A DNA stretch of 37,455 nucleotides from a virus. The DNA lies in the IMG/VR virus record IMGVR_UViG_3300042475_001430, positions 1 through 37,455 of that record; one strand, 5' to 3'. The notes under the pieces are model-generated. The model searched no databases. It saw nothing but the letters and a program-made list of their open reading frames with translations, and was not told where the DNA came from. Position numbers and translations under genes: made by a program. Positions 1 through 8,137 of the stretch are shown in pieces; the stretch's first letter is position 1; each line of letters begins with the position of its first letter.

Positions 1-192
1 CAGCAAATTCGTATGGTTGTGCCTGAATCAATATGTCATCTTCATAGCGTCTAAAATGTCTTGTGAATTCTTCTGCCATGTAAATTGCAACAGGATCAAT
101 TGTCTGTTGTCTAAACACGGCATATTGCACTTCTGCTGTTGCCCTGTTTTGAAATTCACCTGTTAGCATTCCTGTTGGAACACCAAACACTT
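1..192. repeat. Terminal direct repeat, left copy
   Basis: These 192 bases match 37264-37455 except at positions 128, 143, 145 and 146. The repeat lies inside the portal-MuF gene and keeps its reading frame, so joining the ends gives one uninterrupted gene and a unit of about 37,263 bp. This is what an assembly of a circular or circularly permuted (headful-packaged) genome produces. All four differences are synonymous in the encoded protein. Confidence 0.95.
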
Positions 193-1063
193 GTGCAATC
201 TGTGACCTCACATCTTTTGAAATTGAATCATAAGACATTCCAATTTGTGATTCAGGTGGCATTGTCAATTGCAATCCACCATCTAACAATGCACGCAATC
301 TGTAATTTGGCAAAGCCTCATTCCATTGCTCTTTCAATGTATTCCATAAGTCACCATCAACATTGTCTGCTGATGTTGCAATGAGTGGTGGAACGGCATC
401 ATTTGCAAAGAATCTTGCAAGATAGTCACTCACTTCTTTGTCAATGCTTGCATATGGCAATACGGCGGAAACAAGTCCTTTGCCGAATATATTCATGCCA
501 ATCATTTCATCAGGTTTGGAAGATGCAGGAAACAAATTCGCAATGTGCATCACTTCATCTTCTGGTAATGTGAATGCACCATCATTTGCGGATTGATATA
601 CATACCCTTTAATGAAATTGTCACCACCTCTGATGACTCTCATTCTTGTTGGATTGAGAACCCACATTTGCAATGGAACATCATGCCCTAATTTTGGTGT
701 CCACACAAATGCATTGCCATTGATGTCAAACCAATTTTGAATGCTCTTGAATATTTGTGAATAAGTGAAATATGGATTTGGATTTTTCATCAGGCGATTT
801 ACCCAATGACTATTTGAGATCTCTTCCTTTTCCCAATTCAATTCACGAAATGGCTTCATGTCAACAGACATCAATCCATTGGCACGCAATTGCAAACATG
901 CAAAGACAGTGCCTGTTGCTGATGCAATTAGTTCCTGTCCTGATGTGACAGATGTCATTCCGCGACCATCATTCAAATATCCAATTGGAGGTCTTTTGCG
1001 TTTTTCCTGAACACCGCCTGCAATGAATTTCACACGCTCTAATATATTTGCATAAAGTGACAT
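1..1063 (-). CDS. Portal protein, N-terminal part of a portal-MuF fusion split by the window ends
   Basis: The HK97-type portal forms the dodecameric ring at the capsid vertex through which DNA enters and leaves. The open frame starts at ATG 1063 (MSLYANILERV), 9 bases after the terminase large stop, with AGGA upstream, and runs off the left edge without a stop. Portal-like stretches include NPNPYFTYSQIF, NGNAFVW, a WVLNPTRMRVIR segment and FGVPTGMLTGE near the edge. Because bases 1-192 equal 37264-37455, the frame continues at 37263 into the segment ending at 36284. The whole gene is 2043 bp and encodes 680 residues. The family assignment rests on motifs and on the order terminase-portal-protease-capsid. 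Confidence 0.9.
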   Translation of the reverse strand, partial: MSLYANILERVKFIAGGVQEKRKRPPIGYLNDGRGMTSVTSGQELIASATGTVFACLQLRANGLMSVDMKPFRELNWEKEEISNSHWVNRLMKNPNPYFTYSQIFKSIQNWFDINGNAFVWTPKLGHDVPLQMWVLNPTRMRVIRGGDNFIKGYVYQSANDGAFTLPEDEVMHIANLFPASSKPDEMIGMNIFGKGLVSAVLPYASIDKEVSDYLARFFANDAVPPLIATSADNVDGDLWNTLKEQWNEALPNYRLRALLDGGLQLTMPPESQIGMSYDSISKDVRSQIAQVFGVPTGMLTGEFQNRATAEVQYAVFRQQTIDPVAIYMAEEFTRHFRRYEDDILIQAQPYEFA

Positions 1064-1072
1064 TCTCAATTC

Positions 1073-2227
1073 CTATACATGAATACTTGGTGTTTTTCTT
1101 ATGGCATTGAACGCCATTGACAATGCATCAATCATGTCATCATGCCTATCTTGTTTCGTGCCTGTGAATGATAACAATTCATCAGTGAATTCAGGAAGCA
1201 AATGTGGGACATGATAAACAAGCCCTCTTTCATATTTTGCTTCAATCGGTTGGAATCTTATCATCTTGTCTTTTGTTGATGGAATCCCAATTACATTCAT
1301 TCTGGTGTTTCTTTTCAGTTCTTGGACAAGCCACGCCTGTGCCTGATTTGATTCAATAGCAACAACCTTTGGCTTCCATTTGTCTTCCATCGCAATGATC
1401 CTTTCACCAATTTCGACAAATGTCCAACGCCCTCGCATCATTTCACAAACTACCACTTCATTCTTTGCAGTTATTCCAATGACACATATTGCAGTATAGT
1501 CAGCAGTTTCTTTTTCACTGATTGCCAAATCCACACCAATGTAGAATGATTTGCATTCCATTTGATTTGAAATGCGTATCCATTCCCTTTTGATTTTCGC
1601 TGCATCCCTATCAACATATTCTGCCAAATATTCCTGTGCAAAAACAAGTGATGGCATTGAATCTCTTTGTTGGTTCACTTCATCAGCATCAATCAATGGA
1701 TTGTCATAAGTTGTGAAATGAAATGACTGCCAATCATCAAACTTGTTTTGCATTGAATCAAGTTCTGAAAAATGATTCTTTCCTTTTGGTGTTGAAAAGA
1801 AAAATGAATCACCACGGTAATCAGTGAGCATAGGACGCAATACAAAATTCCAATCATCTTCTGCATTGTCACAATATGCCCATTCATCTCCAATCATTCT
1901 ATGGTATTTTGAACCACGCAAGGCATCAGCACGCCAAATGCCTTTCAAGTGCAGGAATGATTCACCAAGTCTGATTTCACCTTCTTTGCATTCTGCACCA
2001 ACGGCAGTGAACATGTTCTTGGCTTCCTGATATCTGCCTTTCAATTCTTCGTTTGATGGTGCCGTGTATAGAACCTTTGTGCCTTGCATTGACACCATTG
2101 TTTCCAATGCCAATGCAAAAGCAAGTGTTGATTTACCCCAACGCCTGCCACATCTAACAACATTGAATCTTTTGCGCTGCTCCATCACTTCCATTTGTGT
2201 CTTATGTAGAGTGACATCAATCTGCAT
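1073..2227 (-). CDS. terL: Terminase large subunit (packaging ATPase and nuclease)
   Basis: This is the motor that pumps DNA into the prohead through the portal and cuts the concatemer. It has 384 residues. The Walker A motif CGRRWGKST lies at residues 26-34 and Walker B (MIGDEWA, with the acidic pair at 114-115) follows. A coupling motif FFFSTPKG comes next. The C-terminal RNase-H-like nuclease shows IGVDLA, VVAIESN and HDDMIDALSMA, giving its metal-binding acidic residues. The start overlaps the end of the small subunit gene by 11 bases and the portal follows 9 bases after the stop. It is slightly short for the family, but all motifs are present. Confidence 0.95.
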   Translation of the reverse strand: MQIDVTLHKTQMEVMEQRKRFNVVRCGRRWGKSTLAFALALETMVSMQGTKVLYTAPSNEELKGRYQEAKNMFTAVGAECKEGEIRLGESFLHLKGIWRADALRGSKYHRMIGDEWAYCDNAEDDWNFVLRPMLTDYRGDSFFFSTPKGKNHFSELDSMQNKFDDWQSFHFTTYDNPLIDADEVNQQRDSMPSLVFAQEYLAEYVDRDAAKIKREWIRISNQMECKSFYIGVDLAISEKETADYTAICVIGITAKNEVVVCEMMRGRWTFVEIGERIIAMEDKWKPKVVAIESNQAQAWLVQELKRNTRMNVIGIPSTKDKMIRFQPIEAKYERGLVYHVPHLLPEFTDELLSFTGTKQDRHDDMIDALSMAFNAIRKTPSIHV

Positions 2228-2585
2228 TCATCTGATTCCATTTGATTGTCAATACATCTTCCTTTTGCTTTGTTTCCTTTGGCACGCCTGATAATCTTGC
2301 AGCTTCATCATCTGTTGCAATCAATTTCATCAAGGCAACTTGCAATGTTGCATTCTCGGATTGATACCACTTTTTACGCATGTTTGCCTTCATGCTGATT
2401 CTGTTCTTTTCAAGTTTACTTTTTATTTCGTGGTATTCGTTGCTTTCAATAGGGAAAAATCGATAGAATGTAGTCTTGTCACATGGCAACAACCCAACAA
2501 TATCATCAATGAAAATCAAGTGATGTTTCTCAATCAGTTCCAATGATTCTTTCAATATGTTTTCTTTTTTATATGCCATTATCAT
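2217..2585 (-). CDS. terS: Terminase small subunit, probable
   Basis: The small terminase subunit recognises phage DNA and recruits the large subunit. This 122-residue protein lies directly upstream of the large subunit gene and overlaps it by 11 bases. The N-terminal 50 residues look like a helix-turn-helix (IDDIVGLLPCDKTTFYRFFP). A charged helical segment and a central stretch resembling small terminases of Bacteroidota phages (ENATLQVALMKLIATDDE) follow. The start at 2585 forms an ATGA overlap with the stop of the ParB-methyltransferase gene. The call rests on position, size and the helix-turn-helix rather than on a diagnostic motif. Confidence 0.75.
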   Translation of the reverse strand: MIMAYKKENILKESLELIEKHHLIFIDDIVGLLPCDKTTFYRFFPIESNEYHEIKSKLEKNRISMKANMRKKWYQSENATLQVALMKLIATDDEAARLSGVPKETKQKEDVLTIKWNQMNAD

Positions 2586-3697
2586 GATGCCAAATTATAT
2601 GGCTTTCCGTTTCTTTTGATTTGCAATGTCGAATCAAGTTTCATCATTCTGTCAATTATCACTTGACAATACTTTGGATCTAATTCCATACCATAACATT
2701 TTCTATTCAATTGATGCGATGCAACCATTGTTGAACCTGAACCAACAAACAAATCAAGACAAATTGACTTTTCATGTGAATAATGATTTTGGAATTTGGC
2801 TATAAATTCAATTGGCTTCTGATGCTTGTGTTCTGTTCTTTCATCTTTCAATCTATGCCTGTATTCAAGTTTCAATATAGATGCCATGCCATCATGTAAA
2901 TTTTGATGCTTACTTGCATTGCCATTGACTTCATGAGAAATTAGTATGTGCATCAAATAAGGATCATTGCCCCTTGGTGATGAAAATTGAAAATTGGCAA
3001 CAAAAAACTGCTTAAATTCCAATTGTGATTTTCTCAAATAGTCAACAATCCCACGATCATCATGCATCACAAATACATGTGCATTTTCAGTAAACAAAAA
3101 TATATTTGATGCATATTCATTCTCTTCAATGTCATATGGTGGATCCGTGAAAACGATGTCAGCCTTTTCACCGTTCATCAATTTTGCAACTGCATCACTA
3201 TCCGTGGAATCCCCACACAACAAACGATGTTCACCTATTTCAAATAAGTCACCAACTACAATGTCAGTGTGAATTTCATTTGGCATTTCATATTCATCAT
3301 CTTCCGCTTCCAATGTTTCAACATCAATGTTCACAGGCAAATCCAATCCCCATTCTTGCAATTGAATTACATCCCATTCATTTGCCAATTCTTCGTGATT
3401 CCATTCACCAAAGTTCACATTGTCTTTGATTAAGAATTGTGCCTTTTGTTCTTCTGTCCATTCATCAGCAACAATCACAGGCAATTCTTTGATGCCAAGT
3501 TCCTTTGCTGCTTTCAATCTCATGTTGCCACCTAAGACAACAAACTTTCCATCTTTGTCAGTGAAAACAACCAATGGTCTTTTTTCGAGCATGTCGGGAA
3601 AATCTTCAATACTCTTTTTTAGTTTGCTGAATTTTTCATCACGAATCACACGCGGGTTTTTCGGATTGTTTTTTAGTTTAGATAATGCCACCTTCAT
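2582..3697 (-). CDS. ParB-like domain fused to a beta-class DNA methyltransferase
   Basis: The protein has 371 residues. The N-terminal 100 or so resemble the ParB/sulfiredoxin fold, with the box GGNMRL at 56-61. The C-terminal part is an amino-methyltransferase with motif IV TDPPYD (184-189) before the AdoMet-binding motif I DLFVGSGST (about 315-323). That order is the beta class, which makes N6-adenine or N4-cytosine. No restriction enzyme is adjacent, so it is an orphan modifier, plausibly protecting phage DNA or marking it for packaging beside the terminase. The frame opens upstream to 3754, but ATG 3697 has GGGAG at good spacing and overlaps the upstream stop as ATGA. Confidence 0.88.
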   Translation of the reverse strand: MKVALSKLKNNPKNPRVIRDEKFSKLKKSIEDFPDMLEKRPLVVFTDKDGKFVVLGGNMRLKAAKELGIKELPVIVADEWTEEQKAQFLIKDNVNFGEWNHEELANEWDVIQLQEWGLDLPVNIDVETLEAEDDEYEMPNEIHTDIVVGDLFEIGEHRLLCGDSTDSDAVAKLMNGEKADIVFTDPPYDIEENEYASNIFLFTENAHVFVMHDDRGIVDYLRKSQLEFKQFFVANFQFSSPRGNDPYLMHILISHEVNGNASKHQNLHDGMASILKLEYRHRLKDERTEHKHQKPIEFIAKFQNHYSHEKSICLDLFVGSGSTMVASHQLNRKCYGMELDPKYCQVIIDRMMKLDSTLQIKRNGKPYNLAS

Positions 3698-4176
3698 CTT
3701 GATGCTCCCAATATGCCAATGCCCAAACCAATGGCAAATGCTGAAATGATCCAACCAATATCTGTTGTTTTGCTTTCCTGAATCACAGGAACTTCAATTG
3801 TCTTTGTCAATATTGAATCAGGTCTTGGTTTTACTACCATACTGAAAAATGATTTGTCAAAAGGCACATGTGAGAATGCCACTTGAATTGTGTCGCCTGT
3901 TGTTGTGATAACTGAATCAGCCTGTGCAATGAATGCTGAATCACATGGCAATTGCTCTTTGACATACATTGTATCTTTGTAAGGTACCAATATTTGCTTC
4001 ACACGGACTTCAGGCTTAACGAAAACAGGTCTTTCGATAGTTTGTACGGTTTTTACAGTATCGTGTCTTAGAATCGATTTGTAGCCCTTTTCTTGACATC
4101 CTTTACCAAATAGGAATCCTGCTATCAATGCCATTGCAATCATTGCCCAAATGATTCTATTCATGCTATCTTTCAT
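3694..4176 (-). CDS. Bitopic membrane protein of unknown function
   Basis: This 160-residue protein has a hydrophobic segment near the N-terminus (about 8-24), a polar middle rich in beta-type sequence (KTVQTIERPVFVKPEVRV), and a second hydrophobic segment close to the C-terminus (IGWIISAFAIGLGIGIL). The topology suggests a protein with a loop of about 110 residues outside or inside the membrane. A role in lysis (spanin-like) or superinfection exclusion is possible, but no motif decides it. The start has an AAGGTGAT Shine-Dalgarno and an ATGA overlap with the phosphoesterase gene. Confidence 0.6.
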   Translation of the reverse strand: MKDSMNRIIWAMIAMALIAGFLFGKGCQEKGYKSILRHDTVKTVQTIERPVFVKPEVRVKQILVPYKDTMYVKEQLPCDSAFIAQADSVITTTGDTIQVAFSHVPFDKSFFSMVVKPRPDSILTKTIEVPVIQESKTTDIGWIISAFAIGLGIGILGASR

Positions 4177-5039
4177 TTCATCACCTTTCCATGTTCAATG
4201 ATCATGTTCTGCATCTGTGCATCTTCATGAATGATTGCAAAACCATGATTGCTTTGTGAATGCATCATATATCCCCTTTTAAGCTTCGACAAGGTGCCAA
4301 TTGAATCACACCTTATGAATTCACCGTCTAATGTCTTTTTCCGCGCTGTGGATGTTTTATGCAAATGTCCAATGGCACAATTAGACATCACCTTATTCAT
4401 CAATGCCTGTGCAGGTGTTAATCCACTTACTTTCAATTCGTGACCATGTGCAAGCCAAATTGAATTCACCATCATCAATTGCATTGAATCTACAAATGCA
4501 ATTCCCTTTTGCTTTAATTCGAGTAATGAAATCCAATCAACAATGCCTGCAAATTGTTCAGCCTTTTCCATGATGTATCTTTCAAGTCTGTCTTCATGAT
4601 TCCCAACTTTGAAATATATTTTTGCATTTGGGAATTGTGCCTGCAAGTTATCCATGAAATTTCTTGCAAGTTTTAATTCCATCACAAATTCAATATCATC
4701 TTTTCTTTTTGCCCATCTTGACAATTTATGTGCATCAATCAAATCACCATTCAAAATGATATTTTCAGGTTTTTCTTTTGCCAAGTACATGATGCATGCT
4801 GTGATTGCATCAATGTCATGGAATCCCAAATGTATATCACACAAAACGGCTGTTTTTCCCGTGATGATTATTTCATCAGGAATTTCATTTTTTCCATCTT
4901 CCATTTGCATCAACCAAGCGGGAACAATATCTGATTCATCAATCATTCCATGCCTGTGTTGCATCAACATTTCAATTTCCTGTTCGGACAATCGGAATCT
5001 ATTTGCACCATCAGATGTTTTATTTTTATTGGTTTTCAT
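4173..5039 (-). CDS. Calcineurin-like metallophosphoesterase
   Basis: This 288-residue enzyme has the full dimetal phosphoesterase signature. Numbered from GTG 5045 it shows CDIHLG (D70, H72), NGDLID (D101), GNHED (148-152), HGH (200-202) and GHLHK (226-230). The family hydrolyses phosphomono- or phosphodiesters, including nucleic acid ends and cyclic nucleotides. The substrate cannot be read from sequence. Its place among late genes, next to the ParB-methyltransferase and terminase, allows a role in DNA end processing or in countering host nucleotide signalling. The start is ATG 5039 or GTG 5045; neither has a clear Shine-Dalgarno, and both overlap the upstream gene. Confidence 0.88.
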   Translation of the reverse strand: MKTNKNKTSDGANRFRLSEQEIEMLMQHRHGMIDESDIVPAWLMQMEDGKNEIPDEIIITGKTAVLCDIHLGFHDIDAITACIMYLAKEKPENIILNGDLIDAHKLSRWAKRKDDIEFVMELKLARNFMDNLQAQFPNAKIYFKVGNHEDRLERYIMEKAEQFAGIVDWISLLELKQKGIAFVDSMQLMMVNSIWLAHGHELKVSGLTPAQALMNKVMSNCAIGHLHKTSTARKKTLDGEFIRCDSIGTLSKLKRGYMMHSQSNHGFAIIHEDAQMQNMIIEHGKVMK

Positions 5040-5208
5040 TTGCACTATTCATGCTGTGAAAAATGATTGATGCTGCTTCCTGTTCAGTACCATCAATTGC
5101 AGTTTCTGTATTCCATATGTTGCCTGATTCATCTTTGAACTTCCAAAGCAAAACAGGCACGCCGTCTTCATTTGCAGCCTCGGTTGTTTTGTAGTGTTCT
5201 AATGTCAT
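5026..5208 (-). CDS. Small hypothetical protein downstream of tail fibre
   Basis: This 60-residue acidic protein (MTLEHYKTTEAANEDG onward) has a tryptophan-containing stretch VLLWKFKDESGNIW. The frame is open further upstream, but ATG 5208 has GGGAGG seven bases away and forms an ATGA overlap with the fibre gene stop, so I chose it. Small proteins of this kind next to fibre genes can be assembly chaperones or decorate the fibre tip. I do not recognise the family. Confidence 0.65.
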   Translation of the reverse strand: MTLEHYKTTEAANEDGVPVLLWKFKDESGNIWNTETAIDGTEQEAASIIFHSMNSANENQ

Positions 5209-5816
5209 GCAACCTCCCAAATGGTAAGCCGTGAACCCGCGTACAAAATCAAGCCTGTGGCAACGCTTGCATTTTGTGCCCATTTAACTTGCAGTGTCGT
5301 GGTTGTGCTTGTTTTGCTTGTACCATTTATTGTAATTCTTGTCGGTATACCTACATTGGTTGATATGGTGCCATTTGTATTCACGGTTGTAGCGTCTGTT
5401 AAATTACTCGCAAAGAAAGTACCGAAGGGTGCCCAATAGCCAGTGCTGCTTGCATCTATCGCAATTTTTAGAACGGGAGTATTTGTCGTATTACTTCTTC
5501 CAACAAGCAAAACCAATTCCCAATAGTAGGATTTTCCACCTGTCAAAGATTGAAATAAATGGTCATCATCTTGCAATGTGGTAGAACTTGTAACTGTTTC
5601 ATCAGCTGTTTTTGTTTTCACAAATGTTGGTGCGCCTAATCCACCCGCCGTTGTCCAAGATATATTTCCGCTGCCATCAGTAGATAAAACTTGACCATTA
5701 GTTCCACCTGTAATTGTCAATTTTGTAGTGGTGGTGTCAATGTCATTTGATGTGTCAATTGTCTTGCTTTGAATCACATCAGGCAATTGTGCATTCTTTA
5801 ATTTCGTTGTTGGCAT
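5205..5816 (-). CDS. Tail-fibre-like structural protein
   Basis: The protein has 203 residues rich in Thr, Ser, Gly and Asn, with few charged residues. It carries the stretch GTNGQVLSTDGSGNISW (about 38-54), a motif seen again and again in phage tail fibres and bacterial adhesins of the collagen or trimeric type. The C-terminal part is predicted beta-rich and ends in RLTIWEVA. It probably forms a distal, host-recognising part of the tail together with the two upstream proteins. AAAGGGTATAGGG precedes ATG 5816. Confidence 0.75.
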   Translation of the reverse strand: MPTTKLKNAQLPDVIQSKTIDTSNDIDTTTTKLTITGGTNGQVLSTDGSGNISWTTAGGLGAPTFVKTKTADETVTSSTTLQDDDHLFQSLTGGKSYYWELVLLVGRSNTTNTPVLKIAIDASSTGYWAPFGTFFASNLTDATTVNTNGTISTNVGIPTRITINGTSKTSTTTTLQVKWAQNASVATGLILYAGSRLTIWEVA

Positions 5817-5832
5817 CCCTATACCCTTTCAA

Positions 5833-6657
5833 TTATTTCATGTAATCAGCAATCAAAACATCACCTGAAATTGGTGCTGTTGTCATTGTGATGGTGTTTG
5901 TTGAAATTGTGTAATCATTGCCCGCTCCGCTCTTTTGGCGAACACCATTCAAATACAATTTCAATGTTCCTGCTGTTGGTGTGACTGCCAATGTGAATGT
6001 GACATTGGAACCATTGATTGTTCCCGATGGTGTTTCCTCTGTCACAAAGTTTGTCGTTGACAAAGTTCCTGATGTGTCTTGCGTATATGTGACGGCTGTT
6101 GAACCTAATGTGCCACCTGAATTCGATGTGCAAAAATATCTATATTCAGCCTGTGCAGAACCTTGGTCAACATATACTAAACTTCCAACCAATTCATCCC
6201 ATGCATCAGAGTCTGTTGCTCTTGTCATTGCTGTGGATGAAGTGTCAAAAACATAAATTCCATTTTGTGCAGGTGTGTTCTGATTATGAACCAAAACCCT
6301 GTCACCACTTGTCAATGATATGCCATCAATTGTTGATGTGGCAGGATTTGACAAAGTGATATCTGTTGTTGTTGCAACTTTCACATTTCTATATCGATAT
6401 GCTGATGGTAATGATGCAATCAAATTGTCAACATAACCTTTGTTTGCTGCATCCCCTGTGTTTGTTGGTGTTGCCAATGTAGTCAACTTATTGTTGCCCA
6501 TTGATTGATCACCTGTGAATGCAACGCTACCATCTTTCTTGACAAAGTTTGAACCATCAGCCAATTTAGAAGATGCAATATTTGCTCCTGATGCAACCTT
6601 TGAATCTGTTATTGCACCATCCCTAATTTGTCTGCCTGCTATTGTGGTTTCTGCCAT
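5833..6657 (-). CDS. Tail fibre protein
   Basis: This 274-residue protein is probably part of the receptor-binding fibre. The N-terminal region (IRDGAITDSKVASGANIASSKL, then SMGNNKLTTLATPTNTGDAANKGYVD) is the segmented pattern typical of caudovirus tail fibres. The middle has SGDRVLVHNQNTPAQNGIYVF, also common in fibres. The last 65 residues form a small beta module (SGTINGSNVTFTL to GDVLIADY) that is repeated in the next gene upstream. AGGA precedes the start. Confidence 0.85.
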   Translation of the reverse strand: MAETTIAGRQIRDGAITDSKVASGANIASSKLADGSNFVKKDGSVAFTGDQSMGNNKLTTLATPTNTGDAANKGYVDNLIASLPSAYRYRNVKVATTTDITLSNPATSTIDGISLTSGDRVLVHNQNTPAQNGIYVFDTSSTAMTRATDSDAWDELVGSLVYVDQGSAQAEYRYFCTSNSGGTLGSTAVTYTQDTSGTLSTTNFVTEETPSGTINGSNVTFTLAVTPTAGTLKLYLNGVRQKSGAGNDYTISTNTITMTTAPISGDVLIADYMK

Positions 6658-6664
6658 GATATTT

Positions 6665-7030
6665 TTATCCTAATTTGTAATTCACTCGAATAATGTCGCC
6701 AACAACAGGACTGACATTCATGATGATAGTATTTGTTCCTGTTGTGACATAGTCAACGCCATATGTCTGTACTGTGGAATTCAAAATCAATTCAACAGTC
6801 AATGGCTCAAAATTTTGCAAGGTTGTGAACGTTGCATTGCTTCCATTGATTGCACCATTTGGAATTTCTGCAATAACATAAACATCCGCCCCTGATGATG
6901 TCAACAATTCATTTGTCTGAACAATGATTGATTCACCTGTGACTTGAATCACCTGTGAATCTTCATTCAATTCAATTGAAATCTTTTGTGGATTTACAAC
7001 AATTGAAACATTGTCATTTGAAATACTCAT
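6665..7030 (-). CDS. Small structural protein sharing a C-terminal module with the tail fibre
   Basis: This 121-residue protein has an N-terminal beta-type segment of about 50 residues, followed by a module IPNGAINGSNATFT to VGDIIRVNYKLG. That module closely resembles the C-terminal module of the neighbouring fibre protein, and the shared pattern is NGSN.TFT, then YL/ILN, then a glycine-rich turn and GD.I...Y at the end. It probably sits at the tail tip or fibre base. Its ATG overlaps the upstream stop as ATGA. Confidence 0.7.
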   Translation of the reverse strand: MSISNDNVSIVVNPQKISIELNEDSQVIQVTGESIIVQTNELLTSSGADVYVIAEIPNGAINGSNATFTTLQNFEPLTVELILNSTVQTYGVDYVTTGTNTIIMNVSPVVGDIIRVNYKLG

Positions 7031-7368
7031 GGCGTAATTGTGTCCACAATTTGAACATCACCACCCAAATACTTTTTCACTGTTCCATTTGTCCATGAAA
7101 TCTTCACATCATATGCCAATGCCTTTTGTGGTGTCAATGATGCTGATGTTGATGCACCTAATGACAAAGTGAATTGTCCTGATGTTGTTGGATTTGTAAC
7201 AGTACACACAAAAGAAAACAAAACTGCATTTGATGATTTGTCACGGCATTGTGAAGTCAATGTTGCATTTGTCAAATCAATTGCAGTTCCTGTTGTATCT
7301 TTCAATGCAACTGCCAATGCAAATGATTCACCTTTGTGAATTGTAATATTGTATCTTTCTCTTTTCAT
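7027..7368 (-). CDS. BppU-like baseplate or fibre-attachment protein
   Basis: This 113-residue all-beta protein begins MKRERYNITIHKGESFALAV, followed by LKDTTGTAIDLTNATLTSQCRD. That is the arrangement of N-terminal domains in baseplate upper proteins (BppU) and similar phage proteins, where the domain attaches receptor-binding proteins to the baseplate. ATG 7368 shares one base with the TGA of the upstream gene (TGATG). A TTG one codon earlier is a less likely start. Similarity is by pattern only. Confidence 0.55.
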   Translation of the reverse strand: MKRERYNITIHKGESFALAVALKDTTGTAIDLTNATLTSQCRDKSSNAVLFSFVCTVTNPTTSGQFTLSLGASTSASLTPQKALAYDVKISWTNGTVKKYLGGDVQIVDTITP

Positions 7369-7904
7369 CAATTTTCAATCAAGATATATTGGATGTCTTT
7401 TCCGCTTGGAAAGAATATTTTGACAAGATCCATGAATTCATCCCATTGACTCGGATGAACAGTTTGACATCCCTCTGATGATGTCGTATTGAATCCACCC
7501 TTGTGAATGTTGATGCCAAAAAATCCTGTTTCCTCTTTGTTTGTCACATCCCTTTGAACAGTCACTTTTTCTTCCTGCACCAATGCTTCATATTGCTTTG
7601 ATTTTTCTTTTGACACACCATGAATCCCAACTTTGTATTCATAGGTTCCTGCTTTGAGTGATGCAAGCCCTTTGCCAATTTTGTGATTCATTCCATGTCT
7701 TGATGGATCTGTATTTGCATTGAATGAATACATCAAATTTGGTTCAATGATGAAAATTGCATCATCATATATTCCACGATCATTCACACCCTTTTTACCC
7801 ATTTCATCTTTGTAATATCCACGGACGCCTACGATGCAAGGCACCTTGTATCCTGATGGCAATTTTGCAACCACTTGGCTTCTTGTCAATCTTGGTCTTG
7901 TCAT
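7368..7904 (-). CDS. L,D-transpeptidase-like (YkuD-type) peptidoglycan enzyme
   Basis: This 178-residue protein ends with a catalytic motif of the L,D-transpeptidase type: INIHKGG (H134) and, nine residues later, SSEGCQTV (S143, C146). In that family a cysteine acylates a peptidoglycan stem peptide. The gene follows two small membrane proteins, so a cell-wall role in lysis or in entry is likely. A second lysin (GH19) is encoded at 10760-11362, and the two enzymes would cut different bonds. ATG 7904 overlaps the upstream stop as ATGA. Whether it is an endopeptidase or a transpeptidase cannot be told. Confidence 0.7.
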   Translation of the reverse strand: MTRPRLTRSQVVAKLPSGYKVPCIVGVRGYYKDEMGKKGVNDRGIYDDAIFIIEPNLMYSFNANTDPSRHGMNHKIGKGLASLKAGTYEYKVGIHGVSKEKSKQYEALVQEEKVTVQRDVTNKEETGFFGINIHKGGFNTTSSEGCQTVHPSQWDEFMDLVKIFFPSGKDIQYILIEN

Positions 7905-8137
7905 TCTGATTCACCAAACATTTGTGATATGAAAGTTCCTGTGACAGTCATCACCAAACAAAGCAATGCAATGCGTTCATATTCCATTATGTAGCAAATC
8001 CCCGCGCCTGCTGTTCCTGATGCTGCAATGGCAATTCCAAGCCTTTTCATTGCCTGTGGTGTTGTCAATTTCAATCCCTTGAATCCAAACAACACTTTCT
8101 TTGTTTCCCTTTTCTTTCTTGGCTTGACATCAGTCAT
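7901..8137 (-). CDS. Small two-helix membrane protein, holin candidate
   Basis: The protein has 78 residues. A basic N-terminus (DVKPRKKRETKK) precedes two hydrophobic segments (about 34-50 and 56-70), a topology typical of class II holins. It lies directly upstream of the L,D-transpeptidase-like gene and overlaps it as ATGA. ATG 8137 overlaps the upstream gene by eight bases. An in-frame ATG at 8167 would overlap more and is less likely. Confidence 0.65.
   Translation of the reverse strand: MTDVKPRKKRETKKVLFGFKGLKLTTPQAMKRLGIAIAASGTAGAGICYIMEYERIALLCLVMTVTGTFISQMFGESE

Noticed and set aside
139-573. Two plus-strand frames within the left-end portal segment
   Set aside because: The minus strand is open throughout as the portal gene and joins in frame to the right end. 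The plus frames have no supporting motif.
4609-5070. Plus-strand frame of 153 codons opposite the metallophosphoesterase
   Set aside because: The opposite strand encodes a complete phosphoesterase with all five motifs, so this frame is incidental.
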